From Pohlia nutans (lineage: Eukaryota > Streptophyta > Bryopsida > Bryales > Mniaceae): DNA of 64,000 bases. The stretch lies in assembly GCA_022496805.1 (NCBI GenBank), contig CM040089.1, positions 3,536,501 through 3,600,500 of the forward strand. Direction: 5' to 3'. Below the pieces are notes generated by a model. That model was not told the origin of the DNA. It saw nothing but the letters and a program-made list of their open reading frames with translations, and made no database searches. Of this stretch, positions 24,351 to 38,198 are shown piece by piece. Within the stretch, counting starts at the first letter, position 1. Every line of letters starts with the position of its first letter. The position numbers and the translations under genes are program-made.

Positions 24351-25187
24351 TTGTATGTCACGGACATCCAACCAACCTCGTCCAACCAGCAAACGCCTAG
24401 AGCAAACACATGTAAGGGTAAATCAAAGTTTATTCAGGGTTTATGAATCTAGTGTCAGAGACAACCAAAGTTATTTCAGGGCTCATAAGTTAAAGCACAA
24501 TGTCAACGTTCATGCCTACCTTGTCCAAAATTGAAATGGACTGGTGCCCGAAAATATCCCTCTTCCCCCCTCGATTTGGATCACACACTCCTCATGTGTT
24601 CCACATTCTCTAAATCCGGTGCAAAGTGAGAATATTCCCTCGCATTTTCAGTACCTTTCTAAAGCACCAATCCATTTCAATTTTGGTTGAGAAAATCCAC
24701 TTTTCTCCCCATTATTCTCTCATAATCAAGCCCGAGGGGCTTAGTATGTTCTTTAAGGATTAAACTATTTTTGGATTTTACATGGGGTCCCAACTACAAA
24801 AAGAGTAGTAAAAACGGTTCACCATGTAGTGTATTTTGGATATTTATGTTTTTCCTTGCTTAAACTAAATTTAGGTCATAAAAATAAATTCTATTGCAGT
24901 TAAGTTGAATAAACAAAATGAAATTTACCAAGTCTAGTTTCTACTCCGTTTTGAATTTTTGGAAAACTCTAAAAATTGAGTGTTTTATTGGAGTTAAAGT
25001 TTGGTGGATATTACCATGGTGTAGGGAATTCTTTAAAATTTACTCGGATGATTTTCATTCATTGTACTATTCTTCATTGTAATTTATACCTTGGATAAAA
25101 GAATCGAAAGTTTTGAGTATATCTTGTAATTGATATGAATTTTCTTTACAATCACTTCAAAAAATCATAGTAACTTCAAATTTTCAC
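24351..25187. other. no gene; degenerate copy of the 51759 element
   Basis: About 24530-24770 carries, in inverse orientation, the sequence found in the element at 51759-52119 (TTTTCTCAACCAAA, GATTGGTGC, and AAGCCC followed by GGGC segments), but without clear termini. The remainder is AT-rich and featureless. Confidence 0.45.
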
Positions 25188-25740
25188 GTAACCCTTAAGC
25201 GTCCACACCACAATTACAGGATCAAACCTCATCAATTCCTCACATTTCAAAATATATAATTTTTCTTGGTATTTTTCTCATACAAGGTATTGTTAAACCG
25301 ACTTATCCCGATTTTTTCATAATGATTTAAATACATATTTATTTTATAAAAAAATTCTAAATATTTATCTTGTAAAAGGCTAAGTAATTACAAAAATACT
25401 TAAAATTGTATTAAAATTTTAGGGAGAATGTAGACAATAGTGATGAACAACAAGGTGTAGGTGGCATGCTTCTTGAGCTTACATAAAAAGAAATTCGATA
25501 GAAAATTGTTTTCCACATTGTATATTGGAATTTTAAGACTTTGAGCTTTAGAGTGCTATAAAAATGCAATTTTAACAATTTTGAAAAGTGGTAAACTGGA
25601 CTAGAAAGTAGAATATAGCCCCCACACTTTCTTAGTTGGGACTGTTTACATTTGAAATTAAGAACTAGGTGAAAATTAACATTTGACTGGAAAACAACCA
25701 AACATGGCCCCACAGGGCTCCTTGCACATTTAAGGATTAA
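25188..25740. mobile_element. TTAA-type MITE, copy L (about 553 bp)
   Basis: The left end GTAACCCTTAAGCGTCC has one change in the TTAA. The right end is GCACATTTAAGGATTAA (to 25740). The interior follows copy M (6681-7226) in the same orientation. A separate right terminus of the family (AACGTTTAGGGGTTAA, to 25889) lies 150 bp downstream without a matching left end. Confidence 0.6.
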
Positions 25741-26433
25741 ATTTATGAAAAGTTCATGATTTGTAGTACACACATGGCTTTGTCTCCTAAAGATATAAAG
25801 TCGAATTCTTATCTTATTTATAGTGCCAAAATTGAGTGTGGTAGGTAAAGCAAGATTCCATGGTCATAGGCCCAACGTTTAGGGGTTAAAAAGAAACCCT
25901 ATGAACCTAACGAGTGTAGTCCATCAGTTGCCCAAAACTCAAGTAAACTTCAGACCCAAAGATGGTACAGCTGTGATAGGACACTTGGACATTTCCCACA
26001 TGCCCAGTTCTGAGTGAAACTTAAATTAACTTTTTAGGCTGTCAGTTCCAAGTTTAATCTGTCCACTCCCCGCCTTTCTGGTCAGTCTTATTTTTTTCAT
26101 TGCACTCGACGTATTCTAAATGGAAACAAACTCTATACTTGAACAGTGTATCTTCAAGAACACGGACGTCAGGGAACTTCTCAAAGAGTGGAGCTCAAAA
26201 CCATTTTGTCATAAGAACCAATATTTTCCAGTCAAGTAAGTCTCCCTTGCTTCCAGATAGGGGAGGATACCGTAGTCCCACAGCGGTGGTCAAAACATCC
26301 TCAACAGAGCGGCAGAATAATTTCTCAACGAGGACAACAAAGCCGCTGACCACCCAAATCCTTTCCTAAACGTCATGTGGATGGGCCACTGTACAGTACA
26401 GCCAGAAATAAAATATCCGAAAGCACAAATTGC

Positions 26434-28904
26434 CTAATAATAAGGTCTGTAACGCATTGGCCTCCTGAACCTTGGTACCTTGCTGCACAACACACCTCAT
26501 ATATGTTAGTGTCATAAATAACCAGTTCGACCATACCATTTGATACTAAATATTCTTGTGAACCTGAAAGCCATCAACTTATCAACTACAAAATGGCGGG
26601 TCCTAGCATGTAGTTATCTGCAATCTTACTAGAAAGATGATAGACCATTACAAAACACCAACTACCACATGCAGGGAAGCCACAAACTTTGAACTCCATA
26701 TGAAATATGCACACCACAAGTCAGAATGGAATCCACTAAGGAAGACCACCCAGAACCATAGGGAGCATACCCATAGGGAGCTGAAAAAGGCCTCCTTGGG
26801 CGGTACCCATAATACGGGGCGTAAGGTCGACCCCGATATCCCTTCATTCCTGGCACATTTGTCCTCTTCGCTGTGACCTGCCAATATATCCCAGCCACTT
26901 CACTTCAGTCATGTGTGTGAAAAACATTCGGGAAAAAATAATCCTAGACAAAGGATAGAAATATGTACGTAGAACCTTGTGAGCTTTGAATTGGTCCTCA
27001 AAGCAACACAATACAAGATTGACAACAATTAAAATGTTACTCCAAATTCCTGACGATGGCAGAAAAACAACCTTGAGTGGACGATTATGCAACTCGGATT
27101 CACTAAGAAGTATAGCATTTTGAACTGCTTCAACCTCCAAAAACTCCACGTATGCATACCTGATTGCAAAAGACAGAGTCAGAGACCAGTCACAACTCGA
27201 CACTAGCAAATCGTGATAATATAGACTACACATTACAAAATAGCTGTTAACTATTGTTCAGACTCAACCATTACTCAGGCGATCACTGGTTGCATAATAT
27301 TCAAGAGTACATCTATTTACCATCACTGCATTAGGCTTAGCGGTTATGCCAGAGGAAGAGAGGCATTACCCTTTGGGCTGTCCAAACTTGTCCGTCAAAA
27401 TTGTGACACGATTCACTGTGCCACATGACTGAAAGTGTTGTTGTACTTCTTCTGGAGTGCAGGAATAATCGACCTATAAGGGAGGAAAGAAAAACCTCAT
27501 TCAGTTCAGTTTAGTTGCTGCTTTACTCGCTCACAAAGACTCCAAAAAACAGTTGTGCTCTGACTGGTGTTTCATCAAACCGGAAACAGAATCACAAGCT
27601 AATCTACTACACAAAAACATGTCTTCGCAAGTAATAATCAGTAGGACGCAGACTGCCACAAACACCAACACAAATGAATGGAGTATTTACATTGCCAACA
27701 AAAACTGAACGAGCATCCGCCTCCTCTCGATTTGCCTGGGCTCCGTTTGTAAGTGCCGCATCTGAAAAATTCAATTCGCGGACGGGTTACTTCGTTAAAA
27801 CGGCAATTAGTTATATCGTACATATGACCTTTTCCATGGCAGGTGATTAAACGGCATTCTTATCAGAATAGTACAGCAAGACCACCACAAGTCGAACTTC
27901 AGGCCATAACCCTCACTTCAACAAATTCACGTTCTGACACAAATATTATCTTATTCAGTTTAACAATCAGGCTTGTCCCAGAATGTGTAAATTAAGAGAT
28001 GGGAGGGATTGAGAAATCCGAACCTTGACTAACCCCCATCTCCTTTTCAACCTTAGCTTGCATGTCACGTAATGCAGCAGCCTCTTCCTCCATCTCTTTC
28101 AAGCGTTTCTTCATGTCTTCTAGCTCCTAAGAAGCACACAACACGGGCAGCGAGAAAGCAGGTTAATAACGTCGAACAAGTTAGCAAAATTGAGGTAACC
28201 CTGGAGAAATTACTTGCCACTTGCCAAGTCAGAAAACGGAAAAAAATTATACAATAAAAACCACGCTCTTGAATTATGGAAACAGTAGCTCGACGAACTC
28301 GGCACGTCAATTTCCAACTAAGAGCAAACCATAAGTCAAGGACTAGATTCAAATGCAAATCACCCCTCCTAGGTTCCGTAACTGCTGCAAAACCCTAACC
28401 AGACCGCACTCTCGTAAATAACACTAGTCCTCTGCTCAGTGTATGAATGTAAATTTCAGGGGCTGGTCAGCACTCGTCCCCAATACCAAGCTATACATTT
28501 TAGAAGAGAAACTTAGGGTAACTGTACTCTTCTCATTGAAAAATCCATATGATGAGGCTCCCGAGGATGTAGAAAACATTCAACCAAAATCTTGCCCTGA
28601 TAAATGCTGAGCTTCTAGGGTTAATCATCTGCGGTATTCAGAAACCACGAGAGAATACAAAATGCCACGACGCATTCGGAATCATACAAGACCAACCCGT
28701 GAGACCTAAAACGCACAAACAAACAAGCTACAGGAAAACGATTGCTCGCATTTCGGACTAAGTTACCTTGGAGGCCACTTCGTCGGTGGCAATGTCGTCG
28801 CCCTTGAGGAGGAGGTCGTCCGGCTCGCCATCTGAGTCGCCCTCAATGTCGCCCTCCACTTCGTCGGGGATGTCGCCCCCGTAAACCTCGTGCTCCTCCT
28901 CCAT
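26434..28904 (-). CDS. PABN: nuclear poly(A)-binding protein, PABN/PABPN1 type, 7 exons, 226 aa
   Basis: This family binds growing poly(A) tails in the nucleus, stimulates poly(A) polymerase and helps set tail length. Coding exons (high to low): 28767-28904, 28024-28126, 27691-27761, 27370-27473, 27072-27159, 26750-26877, 26434-26482. All introns are GT-AG with matching phases. The acidic N-terminus [20 protein letters not shown] is followed by a coiled coil at about 47-80 ([26 protein letters not shown]). One RRM follows, with RNP2 SVFVGN (99-104) and RNP1 KGYAYVEF (138-145). The tail is Arg/Tyr-rich ([16 protein letters not shown]) and ends [13 protein letters not shown]. Every block corresponds to Arabidopsis PABN1-3 (from memory, about 215-230 aa), including KRTNVPG after the RRM. 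The start is the first ATG, and the last 16 codons sit on a 49-bp exon. Confidence 0.95.
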
Positions 28905-29250
28905 CACGCAACCAAAACCCTAAAACCGCTCGCTTACCGTGTGCTGTTGCACCACGACCACGAATGAAAATTTGCGATGGCGGCCCAAACCCTAATGAAT
29001 TGCAAAGAGTGAGACGGAGGAGCTCACAGCGGGAGCTTTTACGGAGAAACGACTCCCAAAGAAAATGGCAAGCAACAACAAGAAGATGCTCAAAACATCG
29101 AAGGCGAAGCGAAACGCATAGCCAGTCTCCGCATAAGGTAATGGCGGTCGCCCGCGGGCCACCACGACCGCATATTACCGGTCGCCTCGGCCTCGACCGG
29201 CCTTACCGGTCGCCCTCCGCCAATGACGGCGCTGTATGTGGCTTACTGTA
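28905..29250. promoter_or_regulatory. PABN 5' flank with repeated ACCGGTCGCC motif
   Basis: GC-rich sequence immediately upstream of the PABN start. TTACCGGTCGCC occurs twice (about 29175 and 29204), with GGCGGTCGCCCGCGG nearby, within about 75 bp. Repetition of a GC-rich decamer in a promoter suggests a transcription-factor site, but the factor is unknown. Confidence 0.4.
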
Positions 29251-30656
29251 ATTGGCCCTTGGTTTTTGTTCTTTTTTTACAACATACCTGTACACCGATT
29301 ATTGCCATTTCTACATATATAGCATTAATAGAGCAATGGGAGCAGGGCAATTTTTTTTTCATTTTTCATGAAGTGCTGAAGTGGCGATATAAAATGTTAT
29401 AGTGGTACTCCATGTTTCAACATTCATCCACATATTGAATAAAAAATATCACATTAGAAGATATCACATATAAATTTGTATTATTTTCATCCACAATTTG
29501 TCAATTTCATCCAAGATGTTTTCTTACTTTGAAGTTTTTTGGCGAAGAATTTTCATGGTTTTTGGCCATTTTTTAGCTAGATATTTTTTCATGGTGCAAT
29601 TTGGCAAATTTTTGTCCAAAAAAATTGCCCTCAATGGGAGCCATCCCCCTATTGCAATGGGATTAGTCTAGTTACAATTAGAAACTATGTGTACGTAGCA
29701 ATGACACGATAGTCCCACAATTCATGGAAAATACAAATGGCATTCCTTCATTACTTAAAAAGAATGGATCTAAGTGAAGATACTCTTTTGATCCAATTTT
29801 CAGAAGGGGGCTCCATTGCACGAAAGACTCTAAATCCCCCCCTCCCCCCGACGTTGATGCAAGAGGACAAAATTTGCTCCCTATTTTGTGCATGTAGGGG
29901 CCCACCTTAAAAAATAACCCCTCTTCCAAGGGTTTAAAATTCCCAAGGGATCCCCTAAGACCAATTTGGGGCCATAGCTCCCAAATTTGCAAAAACAAAA
30001 TGCCAAAAAAAGACCCTAGAGTGCCCAAAATGGAAAATTCATAAAATGGGGCCCATGGGTGAATAGTGCTTGCATTAACGTCCGAGGGAGATTTTGAGTC
30101 GGGGTTCATTGCACTACTCTATTATGTTATGTATGAATCACATAATTAGTGTGAGACTTTACACCAATCCTCACACTAATTTTAGCACATGTGTTCATTA
30201 TTGTTAAAATTCTTAAATACTCTCAATTACTGTGACTCGCACTTTTGTTCTAATATCACATTCGTTGTGGAATATTGAATTATTGTGACTCACAATAATG
30301 GCAATAATCGGTCTATTGTACAATACCCACTAATAAAGTAAGGTTCATTCAACTTCATAAAGAATTGAATCAAATTATTTATTTATTTTTAAAAATTAAA
30401 TATAAAAAAAATATAATATCATTTGAAGTGTGAAAAAGAAAAAAATTGGACAATTTTTGGATGAATTATAAAAAAAATACAAAACTTACATTTAAATTGA
30501 GCAATTTGAACTTCAAAATTCAAACCTTGATATTTTAGTTAATATGATTCCAAAACTCATGACTTTTTGCACTTGATTCTAAAGAGGATTTGCATTCTTT
30601 CCATTGAAAGTTTAGTATACTATAAGTGATAAAATTTGTATTTATACTCATTTGAA
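29251..30656. other. intergenic, no gene seen
   Basis: AT-rich. A weak inverted pair (AATGGGAGCAGGGCAATTTTT at about 29334 against AAAAATTGCCCTCAATGGG at about 29620) suggests a decayed foldback element. The frame at 29678-30109 (minus) shows no recognisable domain. Confidence 0.35.
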
Positions 30657-31888
30657 TTAACCCCTAAAGGACCAGAGCGTTTTTCCTCCAAAAACACTCC
30701 AATGCTGCCATTTTTACTCCCCCATGAAAATATCCCAAAAAATGTTATATTTTACCTTCTAACCGTAAGATCTTGTCTTAAACTATTTGAAAAACATACA
30801 CAACAAATTTTGTTGATTTTGACCGCACGGATTGCAAGATAATTGTGTTTGATGAAAAAAATCACCCCAAAAAAACACATGCCCGAAAATTTCAGATGCG
30901 TTTGACCGTGACTACATCAAAAAAACCTCACTACCGAAACTTGTCGCACTTCATTTTCACATTCTATATGATGTTACTTAGTTGTGTACAAATTTTCGTT
31001 GCGTTTAGAGTTGTTTAGGATGTTGAAGAACACCCTGCACTTGTTAGAGGTTTAAAAGTTAAAAAAAAACTCTTTGTTTTTGGAATTGTAATATTTTAGA
31101 CTTTTTAAATTTAAAATATGAATCCGAGCGGTGAAACGTAAGTACATTCCATCCTTTATAGAATGGTGAAAAAAAAATTGAAAAAAAAAAAAAAAAACTC
31201 TAATTTTTAAAAGACATATAGCATATTTTCTAAGAATTTTGGGGGTTAGGGGGAAATAAAGGGTAGAAGAAGGGAATCGAAGTGCCACCTCACCCAACCC
31301 ATTCCAATGTTCATGACCCCACTAACTTTCAAGGTGGATTGCCACGTGGCAGTCTTTCATTGGACAATTTGTTTATTTTTTAGAAAAAATTAAAAAATTA
31401 AAAAAACTTTAAAAATTAAAATAATAAATTTGAATTTTTAATTTAAAATAATATTTCTTAATTTAAAATAATATGTTTCAATTAAAAATAATAATTTTTA
31501 GTTTAAAATTATAATGTTTAATTTTAATTTTTTAATTTTTTAATTTTAAAAAATATTATTTTTAAACTTTTTAATGAGTGTGGAAAGTGGGGTGGTCTTT
31601 TGCCCCCTACAGGCCACCCCATTTTCCACACTCTGTCCAACTTGTTGCCCCCCCAAAATTCAACTATTTCTCTACTGCCTTGTTGTCCTTTCTCCCGAAA
31701 AAAACACATTTCCCCTCATAACTTCCACATACGGTGTCGGAATTCAAGAAAAAAGAATCCCCATTTCCGTGGCACATTGGAGAATCCGCTATTAAATTTC
31801 CTTCAAAATTTGATTAAAAATGTGTTCACCGGAATGTACCCGGTTCTATAAATGTCCTAGTTCGGACACTTGGTCCTTTAGGGGTTAA
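30657..31888. mobile_element. TTAA-type MITE, GGACC subfamily, copy H (1232 bp)
   Basis: It begins TTAACCCCTAAAGGACC (30657) and ends TTGGTCCTTTAGGGGTTAA (31888). Its left half matches the start of copy G at 48595. It is about 650 bp longer because of extra internal sequence, including an extreme AT-only tract (about 31376-31570) and a hairpin with arms 31576-31595 and 31614-31633 (20 bp, one mismatch, 18-base loop). Confidence 0.75.
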
Positions 31889-33112
31889 GGATAAAAATTG
31901 AAGGTTTGGAATGTGAACAAAAATAGGTTTTGAACGTTTCTATTTTTTTTTTATCAAACCTCAATAGTATGTGTGGTTTATCTTGTACACAACAACTTGT
32001 CCAAATTTGACTCAAAATTTATATTTTAGTAAATTTCATTGTAAATTCTTTAAAAAGTTGAACAAACGTACATCAGAAAAGTTGGGCCAAATAATTTTGG
32101 TGCCATTTTGACACCAAAGGCCGCATACAGGTCATTTTAGTGTCATTTTATCCATACTAAGTTGGTATGGAGGTTGACACCAAATTATCTTAATTGCATT
32201 TCAATGCACCATCATGGCACCATGTTCACATACCTTGAAGTTCCTGATGTAACTTGATGGGTATTATACAATACCCTTTAATAATGTTACACAATTTTGG
32301 TCTTTTTAAGAATTGCCATTAAAACTTGATAAATTATAATATTTGATCCAAATTTGAACACGGTGTAGTACACAAAATGTATAAAACATATAATTGAGTT
32401 TTGATCAAAAAATTATCTTTCTTTACCTATTTATATGAAAATCAATACTTCATTTTTACCCTTAATTCAAACAATTTTGGATAAAGATTTTGTTACTTAT
32501 GGTATATTCAACTTTCAACGGAATGAATGCAAATCTTTTCTAGAATCGTATGAAAAATAGAATCATGAGTTTTAAAGTCTTCTTGACTAAGATATAAACA
32601 TATGAAGTTATCAATCCAAAACTACTCAATTTTCAAGTGGATTTTTTAATTTAGCATTTTATCCTAAAATATCCCATTACTTGTCATTTCTTAATAGTAG
32701 ATTCAAATACCTACCTAATGCACCTTGGGATTTTGAATTCTGACGAGTGTTTTGCGTGAAATCCCATTTTGATAATGATGGAATTTCATTGTTCGACCTA
32801 CTATACATATTTTATTGAAGGATATTGTACAATACCTCGTCAATTGGAAAACCAACTAGGTGAACGATATTGAACATGCACAAAAGGACTATAAACAAAA
32901 ACCAAACCACCACGATACTATTACATTATAATGAGGTTTGTAAACCCATTTAACCTCATTATTTTATTTCACAATTTTTTTTACCTTAATATACATCAAA
33001 ACCCTTTAGTGTATATCCTACTAGTCTTGCCTTTCTTAATTCTTTCATAGCTTCAACTTGTAGGCCCATGGTTAGATTAACCCCTAAACGACCAAGAAGA
33101 CACATGGTTACT
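31889..33112. other. no gene; partial TTAA-type end at 33077
   Basis: AT-rich and non-coding. An extra left terminus (TTAACCCCTAAACGACC, 33077) sits 36 bp before the next element, again showing clustering of these ends. Palindromic GTATT-TACAATACC motifs occur at about 32262 and 32825. Confidence 0.45.
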
Positions 33113-33577
33113 TTAACCCCTAAATGCCCGATCGACCATTTTCTGGTCAAAGCCCAAACAGCAGTGACTGCCCATGGGCAGAAAATGACATTTTTCAAGT
33201 TTTTATTTTTTTGTCTAAATTGGGGATCGAGATCATGTTCAAGTGGTGTATGATACATTTCATTTTCAATATTGAGGTTCATTTGAAAATTTTGCCTTTT
33301 AAAATTTTAGAATAGAATGTCTAATTTTAACCAATCATACCAAATTCCAAATTCTAAAAATAGAATTTATAATTTTAGTGAATTTAAAATGGTAAATGCT
33401 TCTAAATTCATTACATGAGTATCTAAAAATATTTTTGGAAGTTTGACCATATGGATAATTACTAAGCATCATGCTTCTCATTTTTTCATTTGGATCAAAC
33501 TTCATCAAAGTTGTAGAAGTAACATTTTAAAACACATCTAGGTTTTTCCCTTACCCCCTCTGTCATTTAGAGGTTAA
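33113..33577. mobile_element. TTAA-type MITE, copy I (465 bp)
   Basis: It starts TTAACCCCTAAATGCCC (33113) and ends TGTCATTTAGAGGTTAA (33577). The terminal repeats are weaker than in other members, but both ends keep TTAA plus the CCCCTAAA-type motif. Non-coding. Confidence 0.55.
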
Positions 33578-34784
33578 TAACTTATTTGGATTCTATAACT
33601 TTGACTCAAAATTAACTAGAGAATTGTAAATGTCCGTTTCGAGAACACAAAATGTGCAATTACATTGATCAATCCGCCAGGAAAAAACTAAAACATCAAC
33701 GCAGGTGAACTTGAGACATGGTAATTAGGGAGGTTGATGACGTCAAGGGCGTTTTCACACTAGGACATCAAATTTGTCAAAAGAAAGTGTACAATATGTA
33801 AAACATTTGTCATCACTGCGTCATTAACACTATATAATAATTATGGAAAATTTTAAAATATATTCTAAATTGAATCTTTTGGAATCTTTATAATTGTTTT
33901 TACATATTTTATATTATTTTGGAATATTTTGGAATATTCCAAAAATAAATTTGAAAATCTTTACACATTTTATGCAATGTAACAATTAATAATGATCACA
34001 AACACTGGCTTAACGAGTCACCAACAAGTCACTTCACCCAAACACAAATCTTTTGGAGTCAATCGTTGTTGTTGTATTTAGTTTTAGAACTCTTGAAATG
34101 TCAAACGCTAATCATGGTTCTAGAATTTATGAAAATGTTTGCAGTGAATGACGTGTTGATTTTGCTCAAAAAATCAAAACACGGCTCATGATCAAACCTT
34201 CTAATCATGTAATATATATATGGTATATTGTTCTAAAAATTGACATACAATCTCATGACTAAGTGCTCTTTGAGCTTCAACGGTGAAGTTTTCTACATGA
34301 ACACCAATTGAGAGATACAATTGCCTTTTTGAAAACATCATGAGAAGTGATGCACATTGTCATGTGGGGTTAAGGGGTTCAAACCTCAACGAAGACTTCA
34401 CCCTCGAGAAAATTGTCTTTTGTACATTTTAGGAGCCTAGCGATGTGATGGTAGGAACAACAATTTTGATTATTTACACAAAGCCACATTTTAGGCAAGA
34501 CACAACATAATCCTTTAGATGATTAGAAGAAGTCTTTAAATAAAAACAAAGTAGCCTTTGTGCTTTGCATTGTTTAACCAATCACCAACTTTACTAAAGA
34601 TGTGATGTAATTATGAACCTATCAAAATAGAGGTGTCAAACCTTCTAAGATAATGGAATTATCCTAAAAGTTACCTTGAGTTTGAATAAGATATCATGAA
34701 TTTTGCTTTAATATACCGTCTTATTTGTTCATTCCAAATAGTTATAAGGTATGGAAAAGTTTGGTCCCTTGATTAGAACCGTTA
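33578..34784. other. intergenic, no gene seen
   Basis: AT-rich, with no long frames or recognised repeats. Confidence 0.35.
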
Positions 34785-35374
34785 TTAACCCCTAAACGTC
34801 ACAGCGTTCAGTTTTTGGACGACTAACAGATTCAAATCCACCCTACGTTCTCATCAATGCTTGGATGAAAGTCATCCAATTTTTTGGGGACACTTCACCA
34901 AGTTGTTGTCCTATCTAATGGTTGGATTTAGTCCTTAATACTTGGGTACATGCTTTCTACAATTACAAATGTAGAAGTTTGTCAAGTCGTTGACCAAGCC
35001 AAAATTGCATTGACTGTAGTTCAAAAGGGGTCTTGCAAAAATGAGATCATAGATTTAAGGAACATAAAAATTTCAAAGAATCACCACGTTTAAGAGTTTC
35101 TCATTTCAAACTCATTCCAACAAATTTTACTCAAAATATATTAAAATTTTTTTCGTCGTTGAATTTAGAAGGAACTTTTTATTTAACTTTCAAAATTGAT
35201 AATTAAATATTGGTAATAGTATTAGTGAATCGAACCGTACGGATGGAATCTAAAATTCAAAATCTAGAACTTTCATTTGTATATCAATTCCAAAATATTC
35301 TTCTAAGTAGTACTTTATGATGATTTTTCTCAAATTGTCAATTCCAAGGACACCCTGGTACATTTAGGGGTTAA
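34785..35374. mobile_element. TTAA-type MITE, copy A (590 bp, uninterrupted)
   Basis: It begins TTAACCCCTAAACGTCACAG (34785) and ends CCTGGTACATTTAGGGGTTA-A (35374). It is closely related to copy B (23184-24350) and provides the empty site that dates the nested insertion there. Non-coding. Confidence 0.85.
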
Positions 35375-36574
35375 GTATGAAAGAGCTTGGTGGTTTCTAA
35401 ATTCAAAGAAAACTAGTTTTACTATCTTTTTTGACGGGACAACTAATTTTTCATGGATTTGAAAACCACCAAGCTCTTACACACCTAATACCATACCCTA
35501 TGTTAAATTTAGCAAAAAACGATTCTAAAAATAGACTCCAAAAAATTAGGCCACTTAGTTTTCGAAAATTAATTACAAGGGGAAAAAAAGGAAATTTGGG
35601 CAATATTTGTTTTACTAAAATCTATGTAAAATTTATTATTATTATTACTCAACAAAAGGATGCCAAACCTAACTCTAGGGTAGTGTAATGACTCTAATAG
35701 AGGGACCACCAAATTCTTCTTTTTCTAGTACCTATTTTTTTTTCTAAAACTCATGATACAAGAGATAATAAGAGGACAAAACTCATAGTATCTTGAATGA
35801 CCTTAAAAATAACTCTAATCTCAGTATTTAATTACCTATTTTTTTGGTCCTTTTTAGAAAGACAATTATGCATTCCTTTTTAGTTACTCATGTATCAAAC
35901 AACAAACATATTTACGTGTATATTTGAGCACAAATAATGCAAGCCATTACAGTAAATACTCTAAATTGAACCAAAATTGTACAACAAATTTATGCTTTGA
36001 AGTTGGGCAACCTTTTCACCTCAAACATATAATCCTTTTCGACCTAAACCAATTGTATCCATTAGAAAAAAATTATATATTTTGCTTTCACTATTTTCAA
36101 AAGAAGTTTCCTCCAAGGATTATAATTAAACATGAACAAATTATCAATGTCTATGCCACATCAACCAAATCTTTGAATCACATACATGTATTTTGTATCA
36201 CACCCCGATGTCAATGAATTGATCATTTTGAACATTATGTGGACATTGGAAGTAACTCATTAGGAGGTCACTCCCCTACACTAGCCATATTTATTTTAAT
36301 TGAAGGATAAAATCTAGCCTTAAATTTTTAAGGTTTAGTTTAATAATCCGACGTAAGACTTTTAAATAAAACATTGTGTCCGTGGTCACATGTACGACTA
36401 ACTGACAATAGAATATTAAAGTGCATATTTGAATTATTTAAGAGTTTGTGCTATTTAAAAATTGGAGATATTTTGAATATGAGAAAGTTTAGGATGCAAA
36501 TACTTGTTGTCATAGCAAATGCTATGTCAGTCAATTTCTAAACATTGTGCCCCCATGACTTTGCTTATGAGAAA
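35375..36574. other. intergenic, no gene seen
   Basis: AT-rich, with no supported feature. Near the start, AAGAGCTTGGTGGTTT (about 35386) and AAACCACCAAGCTCTT (about 35462) form an inverted pair around about 60 bases, a possible hairpin. Confidence 0.4.
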
Positions 36575-36905
36575 CATATAGAAATATCTTTGCCATGTTG
36601 TCACACCGACCTTTCATAACGTGCCACATTTTATACTGACTCGTGTCAAGGCAACACATTATGAGCTTAATTGACAATCACTGCAAGAATTATATGGAAA
36701 TGTCCTTGCCATATTGTCACACCAAACTTTCATAACATGCCACATTGTATATTGAATCATATCAGGGCCACACATTATGAGCTTGATTGACAACCACTGC
36801 AAAAATTATATAGAAACGTCCCTGCCATGTTGTCACACTGGCCTTTTCATAATGTACAACATTGTCAAGGCCACACATTATGAACTTGATTGACAACCAC
36901 TGCAA
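36575..36905. repeat. three-unit tandem repeat, 116-bp period
   Basis: Units start ATAT(A/G)GAAA at about 36576, 36692 and 36808. Each contains GCCAT(G/A)TTGTCACAC, CATAA then CATTGT, CACATTATGA and TTGACAA-CACTGCAA. The third unit lacks about 20 bp in the middle. No reading frame is conserved. Confidence 0.85.
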
Positions 36906-38198
36906 GATAGATTTCATTTATAGAGGCTCTGAAATATGTTTTATTTTGTATGTGGCTTAATTTTCCATTAAGAAATTGTTTGGCATTTGATGAACCTAGC
37001 AATCGATGAACATAGTGGATTTTTGTCTCGGTTTTTGTACCATAGTCACTTCGTTCAATACAATTTTGAATGAGTCACCAAAACACCCTTTTTTACATGT
37101 CACAAATTGGTATACATAAAAAATTAATCATTTGGTTATCAAAATTTTTGTTGCTAAGTGGTATGTATCAAAGTTAGTCCTTTAACCCCTAATGGCCCAA
37201 GAAGCTGTGTACCTTCAAAATGCACCAGAACCATCAACAGGTTGAGGTTTTTTGTTTTTATTTTTATTTCGAAAGTATCAACGTGTTTTGCATTGTTGAA
37301 TGTTTTCAAAAAAGAATTACCCACAATCACAAGTATTTTTTGGTGTGACTCTTTTTTAGAATAGCTTGGTAAGATTCCCTTAATGTGCAATAGTTAGATC
37401 TAATGATACTAGTAGTACATTTTAGAAAATTTATGGAAATAGAAACATGTCACAATTTTACTCAATTGACTTTTAGTTCAAAGGCGGCATTGAAAAAACA
37501 AGCTCATAGATTATAGCAACCAATTTAATTTTAATTTTTTTACTATAGTAAGAATACGAGATCATTACAATTCAAATCCATTTCAACAAAATTCACTCAA
37601 GAATCATCAATACTTTTTTTTAATCAAATTTCTAAAGAATATTGAATTTCAAGTTTTAAGATATATTTAAAAATATAAATGATAGCAACAAAATATCTAA
37701 TTATACACATATGATCTAAAATTTAAAATATACAACTTTTAACTCACACATTAATTTCAAAAGATTCTTTTACATGGTCTTTTATAATGGTTTGTTTGAA
37801 ATCATCAAAAATGGAAGGACCATGATTGTGTTCTTTAAAGGTCACGATTAATTAAAATGGAACGATAAGATATTATCACAGATTTAGTTGAAAGTTTGCA
37901 CATTAAAAAAATTAGAACCATTTGACCGACGAAGTTAGTAAATATTTGAGTTTGGAGTTTAATTTGGCCAATTAAAAAAACATGACACACTTTGGAAAAG
38001 CATATTATAATGGAAAATATATTGGAAAAATTGTTTTTTGTGCTCAATAAAAGAAATTACAATCAGAAATGTGCATGTAGAATATCACAACATTTTGATC
38101 ATTTTTTGTTATTTGATTGGCCTCACAAAACAAAGTGGTCACAAAATTGATATTGTTTTTTATTTTTATTTTTAAAATTTGTTGTGGACAAGACTTCA
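36906..38198. other. no gene; isolated TTAA-type left end at 37183
   Basis: TTAACCCCTAATGGCCC (37183) resembles the family's left terminus with altered inner bases. A matching right end was not found. The rest is AT-rich and non-coding. Confidence 0.4.
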
